Part shown: one piece after another, positions 60,486-64,000 of the stretch | Position numbering within the stretch: position 1 is the first letter of the stretch | Layout: each line of letters opens with the position of its first letter | Source of the DNA: Candidatus Magnetocorallium paracelense | GTDB lineage: Bacteria > Nitrospirota > Thermodesulfovibrionia > Thermodesulfovibrionales > Magnetobacteriaceae | Length of the DNA stretch: 64,000 bases | Assembly (NCBI GenBank): GCA_029001845.1 | Contig: JAREWP010000049.1 | Coordinates: forward strand, 72,501-136,500 | Direction of reading: 5' to 3' | Notes under the pieces: model-generated | Databases searched by the model: none | Told to the model about the DNA's origin: nothing | The model's input: only the letters and a program-made list of their open reading frames with translations | Position numbers and translations under genes: made by a program

Positions 60486-61598
60486 TCATGGTATATTCAC
60501 AGGTATTACTGTAGAGAGATTTTTTATACCCAGGTCTTTATAGCAATCCACTTCTTTTCCCTCTGTTATTCCCGATAATCTCAGGGCGTGACTTCCTTCA
60601 ATGGCGAAACCAAACTTTTCGGAAATTCTAAGAGCTTTTCTAAAACACTTTTTTGCTTCGGCGCTGTTGTCGGCGTTCAGATATTCGATCTGCCCGATAC
60701 CCAAATTTACATAGGCCTTTCCCCTTATATCGCCTGTTTTTACAAAATAATTCATTGCATTGTCGTAATATCTGCGCGCAAGTGAGTATTTTCTGTTTAA
60801 TGTGTAAATCATTCCAAGTCCCCAATGTGTATATGCCGAGCTGACAATATCGCCAATTTTATTATAAATAGAGAGAGCCTTTTTCAAATGTTGTTTTGAT
60901 TTGTCGAGATCGTCCATCATTCTCAAGGCGTTTCCCATACCGCAGTAAGAGTAAGCCTGGCCAAAGGTATCGTGGTTTTGGGTAAAAGTTTCATTTGCCT
61001 TACTGTATAATTGGAGAGATCGCCTGTACTCTCCCTTTACTCGCAGAACCCCTCCGAGACCGCAAAAACAATACCCAATGCTCGAATTGTCTTTAAGGGA
61101 TATATATAATTCCAGAGATTTTGAAAAACTGTTTATACAAGAAGAAACATCCCCCTTAAGCCTCAGGGCGCCTCCTTTGGCCCAATAACTGAAAGCAATT
61201 CCTTCCCTGTCGTTCTTCGATTTATAAAAAGATTCAGCCCGTTCGAACTGAGTTATGGCTTCTTCCCAAAACCCCTGACCCCTCAGGGAAAGTCCCATTC
61301 CCACCCTGGCATCCGCTACAAGCGATTCGTCTTTAAATTCCGATGCAATCTCAACCGCTTTTTCATAATATGATTGAGATGCCCGATACCTGCCTGTCAT
61401 TCTGGCGGAGTCGGCAGCGCCCATGTAGCAGTCGGCCAGCAAATCCGTTTCATCGTCCTTTTCCAATTTCATAATTGCTTTTTTGTAAACCTTTAAAGCG
61501 TCAATATAGTTGGATTTCTCCCTAAGTTTTTCAGCGTCCTGAATCATGTCGGAATAATCGACAGTAGTCGTTTTAAAATTATATATATGACGGGTCAT
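60486..61598 (-). CDS. TPR-repeat protein
   Basis: 370 residues, cytoplasmic, made of about eight tetratricopeptide repeats of roughly 40 residues each (RYRASQSYYEKAVEIASEFKDESLVADARVGMGLSLRGQGFWEEAITQFERAES and similar), recalling the Rapgh/ MalT-type TPR signalling superhelix. No N-terminal DNA-binding or C-terminal effector domain. First gene of the TPR-pgsA-DUF512-aroE operon. Probably a protein-binding scaffold; partner unknown. Confidence 0.82.
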   Translation of the reverse strand: MTRHIYNFKTTTVDYSDMIQDAEKLREKSNYIDALKVYKKAIMKLEKDDETDLLADCYMGAADSARMTGRYRASQSYYEKAVEIASEFKDESLVADARVGMGLSLRGQGFWEEAITQFERAESFYKSKNDREGIAFSYWAKGGALRLKGDVSSCINSFSKSLELYISLKDNSSIGYCFCGLGGVLRVKGEYRRSLQLYSKANETFTQNHDTFGQAYSYCGMGNALRMMDDLDKSKQHLKKALSIYNKIGDIVSSAYTHWGLGMIYTLNRKYSLARRYYDNAMNYFVKTGDIRGKAYVNLGIGQIEYLNADNSAEAKKCFRKALRISEKFGFAIEGSHALRLSGITEGKEVDCYKDLGIKNLSTVIPVNIP

Positions 61599-61800
61599 AT
61601 TTTTAGTCGCAGATTACACGAATTCACATGGATATTATAGCTTTATGTTATCATTTTCAATTCAGTTAGATGCCAAAAGATCACAATGCATTTCGTATTA
61701 CTACAAAATACATGGGCGCAATTGAGATAAGAAAAGTTGTGAGCATTCAGTATAGAGTTTTTTCAATTTCATGATTGCGAACTCCGTGGTAAAACCCTTT

Positions 61801-62466
61801 TTATCCGACTTTTTGCTCACAACTCCCTCTGACCTCTTTGACTGTTTCTTTATAATCCTCTGATTTAAAAAAGGCAGATCCCATGACAAGAATATCAGCT
61901 CCGGCGGCATGTACTTTCGCTGCATTGTTTACCTTTACACCGCCATCTACCTCTATTAAGGTGTTTAGCTCCCTCTCTGCGATCATAGTCCTGAGACCGG
62001 CGATTTTCTCCAATGAGTGAGTAATAAACGTCTGCCCGCCAAAGCCCGGATTAACTGACATCAGAAGTACAAGGTCAACCTCATGTATAATGCTGTATAG
62101 AGCATTAACAGGCGTTGCCGGGTTGATTGAGACACCGGCTTTTACGCCTTTATCTTTTATATAACGTATCGATCTGTGCAGGTGTCGTTCCGATTCGAAA
62201 TGAACTGTAAGCACAGAGGCGCCGGCTTTTATGAAATCGTCGAAAAACCTGTCAGCCTTTTCAATCATCAAATGTACATCGAGCGGTAGTTCTGTGATAC
62301 TTTTTATCTGCTTAACGATAAAATGACCTATTGTCAGATTAGGTACGAAATGTCCGTCCATTACATCGACATGGATCATATCGGCGCCTGCTTTTTCGGC
62401 GTCCCTTATCTCTTTGCCGAGATTCATGAAATCGGCTGATAAAATTGAAGGCGCTATAGAGACCAT
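61801..62466 (-). CDS. rpe: Ribulose-phosphate 3-epimerase
   Basis: 221 residues, TIM barrel of the pentose phosphate pathway. Signatures: APSILSADFMNLGKEI, HVDVMDGHFVPNLTIG, DVHLMIEKADRF, VLLMSVNPGFGGQTFI and EVDGGV. The metal-binding His and Asp residues are in these motifs. Its start overlaps the end of the PASTA gene by 13 nt; the pair PASTA-rpe is common in Desulfuromonadales and relatives. Confidence 0.95.
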   Translation of the reverse strand: MVSIAPSILSADFMNLGKEIRDAEKAGADMIHVDVMDGHFVPNLTIGHFIVKQIKSITELPLDVHLMIEKADRFFDDFIKAGASVLTVHFESERHLHRSIRYIKDKGVKAGVSINPATPVNALYSIIHEVDLVLLMSVNPGFGGQTFITHSLEKIAGLRTMIAERELNTLIEVDGGVKVNNAAKVHAAGADILVMGSAFFKSEDYKETVKEVRGSCEQKVG

Positions 62467-63185
62467 CTGTCTATTTGTTCCTCCTCGAATATCTTATTTT
62501 TTTGAGCTCTCACTTTTATATGAACAATATCTCCTTTGTCAATTAATGAACCTGCTTCGGGGGTCTGGCTTTCCACTATTGTGCCGACGCCTGTGGAGTC
62601 AAGCTCGATAGCCAGGGACTGCGCTATCTCTCTTGCATTGTTTATAGACATTCCACTGAAGTCCGGGCAATAATAAGAGGTTTCGTAAGTGCCTGACGAA
62701 ACAATCAGCACCAGATCTCCTCCTCCCTTTTCTTCGGGGCCGGGTTTTTGAGAAATTACCACATCTTTGTCAAAGCCATACGTATGAACGGAGATTATTT
62801 TTTTTATATTGATATTATTATTCAAGGCCATCTCCTCGGCCTCTTTGAGCGAAATACCGGTAAATTCCGGCATATACCTGATGAGAGGTCCCTTACTCAA
62901 TACAACCCTGATAGTACGTCCTTCCCTGCTCTTTTTACCTGCCGGCAGACTCTGTGTTACTATGCGCCCGGAAGGAATGACCGAGTCATATACTTTGCCT
63001 TCTATTTTTAAATATAATCTACTGTCACCTAGAAGCTCATTGGCCTCAAGAAGGCTCTTTCCTATGAGATCGGGCGCCTCCGTACTTTTTGAATAAGTAA
63101 AAAGACGGAAAGTTACATAACTTGTAACAAGCGATAAAATAATGAAGATAAGGAGACCGGAAAATATCTTAGACAGTAAACTCAT
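62454..63185 (-). CDS. Membrane-anchored PASTA-domain protein
   Basis: 243 residues from ATG 63185 (a TTG four codons earlier is possible). One N-terminal membrane helix (KIFSGLLIFIILSLVTSYVTFRLF), then three PASTA domains of about 65 residues: PDLIGKSLLEANELLGDSRLYLKIEGKVYDSVIPSGRIVTQSLPAGKKSREGRTIRVVLSKG, MPEFTGISLKEAEEMAL..., and CPDFSGMSINNAREIAQSL.... PASTA domains bind muropeptides or beta-lactam-like ligands; here no kinase or PBP is attached. An 8-bp tandem repeat sits just upstream. Confidence 0.9.
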   Translation of the reverse strand: MSLLSKIFSGLLIFIILSLVTSYVTFRLFTYSKSTEAPDLIGKSLLEANELLGDSRLYLKIEGKVYDSVIPSGRIVTQSLPAGKKSREGRTIRVVLSKGPLIRYMPEFTGISLKEAEEMALNNNINIKKIISVHTYGFDKDVVISQKPGPEEKGGGDLVLIVSSGTYETSYYCPDFSGMSINNAREIAQSLAIELDSTGVGTIVESQTPEAGSLIDKGDIVHIKVRAQKNKIFEEEQIDRWSL

Positions 63186-63212
63186 AATTAAATGCAATTG
63201 AGGAATTCAATT

Positions 63213-63252
63213 CCTCAATTCCTCAATTCCTCAATTCCTCAATTCCTCAATT
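63213..63252. repeat. Five tandem copies of CCTCAATT
   Basis: Exactly five 8-bp units CCTCAATT in a row, preceded by an inverted TTGAGGAATT. It lies between the divergent PASTA and clpC genes, 28 bp before the PASTA start and about 120 bp before clpC, in the promoter zone of both, where slippage could change spacing. Confidence 0.9.
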
Positions 63253-63308
63253 AAAAGTATATTATTTTAATAAAACATGGATTTTTTATGCCAATTATTT
63301 ATTCGATA

Positions 63309-63338
63309 TTGACTTATAGATACAAAAAAAATTATTAT
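63309..63338 (+). promoter_or_regulatory. Possible clpC promoter
   Basis: TTGACT (63309-63314) and TATTAT (63333-63338) with an 18-nt spacer, about 35 bp before the clpC ATG. No CIRCE or CtsR-like operator was seen. Confidence 0.4.
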
Positions 63339-63372
63339 TAAATTCCTAATATTATAATCCTCGGAGTGTGAG

Positions 63373-64000
63373 ATGTTCGAAAAATTTACTGAAAGAGGAA
63401 GAAAAATAATTTTATTCGCCAAAGAAGAGGCTGAAAGCAGACAAAATGACTATTTGGGCACCGAGCATATACTTCTAGCGCTAATGAGGGATTCTGAGGG
63501 GCTCCCTATAACGATTTTGAAAAAGATGGGGCTTTCCAGTGAAGACATCAGGATGGAAGTAGAGAGAAATCTCCCTGCCGGTTCGAATCTGCTCACCTTT
63601 GGGGACATACCTTTCACGCCGAGAGCCAAAAAAGTACTTGAACTCTCAGTGGAAGAAGCAAGACTGTTGGGACATAATTATATAAGCAGCGAGCATCTCA
63701 TGCTTGGTCTTATAAGAGAGGATGAAGGGATAGCAGGGAAGATTCTCAGAAATCTGGGCGCAAATCTCCTTGGAGCAAGACAGCTCACGATAAACCTTTC
63801 CATGAGGGCGGAAACCTTTGCAAAGAACCGTAAAACCACAACTCCTGCTCTGAATGAGTTCGGCAGAGACCTGACTGCAATGGCCAGAGAGAACAAGCTC
63901 GACCCGGTTATTGGAAGGGAAGACGAAATAGAGAGGATACTCCAGGTGCTTGGCAGAAGGATAAAAAACAATCCCGCCATAGTCGGAGAGCCGGGTATAG
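63373..64000 (+). CDS. clpC: ATP-dependent Clp protease ATPase subunit ClpC, 5' part
   Basis: 209 codons to the window edge. Two Clp_N repeats: [49 protein letters not shown] and [48 protein letters not shown] linker ([55 protein letters not shown]) then leads into the first Walker A, which is cut. The short linker and the sequence favour ClpC over ClpB or ClpA, whose N-domain differs. ClpC unfolds proteins for ClpP. GGAG lies 5-6 nt before the ATG. Confidence 0.93.
   Translation, partial: MFEKFTERGRKIILFAKEEAESRQNDYLGTEHILLALMRDSEGLPITILKKMGLSSEDIRMEVERNLPAGSNLLTFGDIPFTPRAKKVLELSVEEARLLGHNYISSEHLMLGLIREDEGIAGKILRNLGANLLGARQLTINLSMRAETFAKNRKTTTPALNEFGRDLTAMARENKLDPVIGREDEIERILQVLGRRIKNNPAIVGEPGI

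Noticed and set aside
63213-63252. CRISPR array
   Set aside because: Five 8-bp units abut with no spacers and no cas genes are present; it is a simple tandem repeat.
1-64000. Prophage or integrative element spanning the window
   Set aside because: No integrase, phage structural gene, tRNA attachment site or conjugation gene was found; mobile DNA is limited to small palindromic elements and relics.

Overview
The window reads as chromosome of a Gram-negative, probably anaerobic bacterium. The evidence is an HlyD-type periplasmic adaptor, YidC with a large periplasmic domain, oxygen-sensitive iron-sulfur enzymes (a 2-hydroxyacyl-CoA dehydratase-like set, two radical SAM proteins), an HD-GYP response regulator, TlyA, and a PASTA protein overlapping rpe. 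Base composition is AT-rich by eye. Gene content resembles Desulfobacterota (former Deltaproteobacteria) or a neighbouring candidate phylum; this placement is inference and no marker was searched.

Layout. 1-4.3 kb: a partial HlyD adaptor, hisI, and the ribosome/membrane-insertion operon rpmH-rnpA-yidD-yidC read leftward from one strong promoter. rnpA has no ATG, GTG or TTG in its usable N-terminal region. 4.4-8.1 kb: a three-gene 2-hydroxyacyl-CoA dehydratase-like cluster (large subunit, ATP-dependent activator, small subunit), flanked and interrupted by palindromic repeats. 8.1-11.4 kb: a GH13 amylase, a GT4 glycogen synthase-like enzyme and an unknown acidic protein. 12.4-16 kb: pyruvate kinase, an ABC_sub_bind protein and a GT2. 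16-18.2 kb: an unusual 728-residue protein kinase. 18.5-28.5 kb: a glycan/envelope region with an SPL-like radical SAM protein, Wzx-type flippase and alkaline-phosphatase-superfamily hydrolase on +, facing an operon of phosphohexomutase, PHP phosphoesterase, TPR anchor, NAD-dependent epimerase and a broken polysaccharide pyruvyl transferase on -. 28.9-34.9 kb: DUF4922/HIT-like protein, REC-PAS-HD-GYP regulator, CobD-like aminotransferase, secreted beta-propeller, small MshEN-like protein, dodecin. 35-36.5 kb: a mobile-element graveyard. 36.6-45.6 kb: zinc-ribbon rhomboid, GT2, YfhO-like membrane protein, a chimeric pseudogene, methyltransferase, TMTC-like TPR membrane protein. 45.8-49.7 kb: RsbW-like kinase, RsbV-like antagonist, DHH-CBS protein, AAA-ATPase/nuclease. 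50-57.7 kb: tlyA, POT transporter, second GH13, a HEPN pseudogene, typA, a mini heme-copper-oxidase-like protein. 57.8-64 kb: a leftward TPR-pgsA-radical SAM(DUF512)-aroE operon, PASTA-rpe, and the start of clpC on +.

The most distinctive property is the density of small palindromic, MITE-like intergenic elements. At least eight sequence types are visible. One family (termini CAATGTCATTAACTTAAG) has three complete copies and one half copy, nested internal deletions, and direct repeats of 9 and 12 bp around two copies. One copy appears to supply the -35 hexamer of the dehydratase cluster. Gene decay is also frequent: pyruvyl transferase, HEPN protein, IS481-type transposase, and a GT2/radical SAM chimera. 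No tRNA, rRNA, CRISPR array or intact transposon was recognised.
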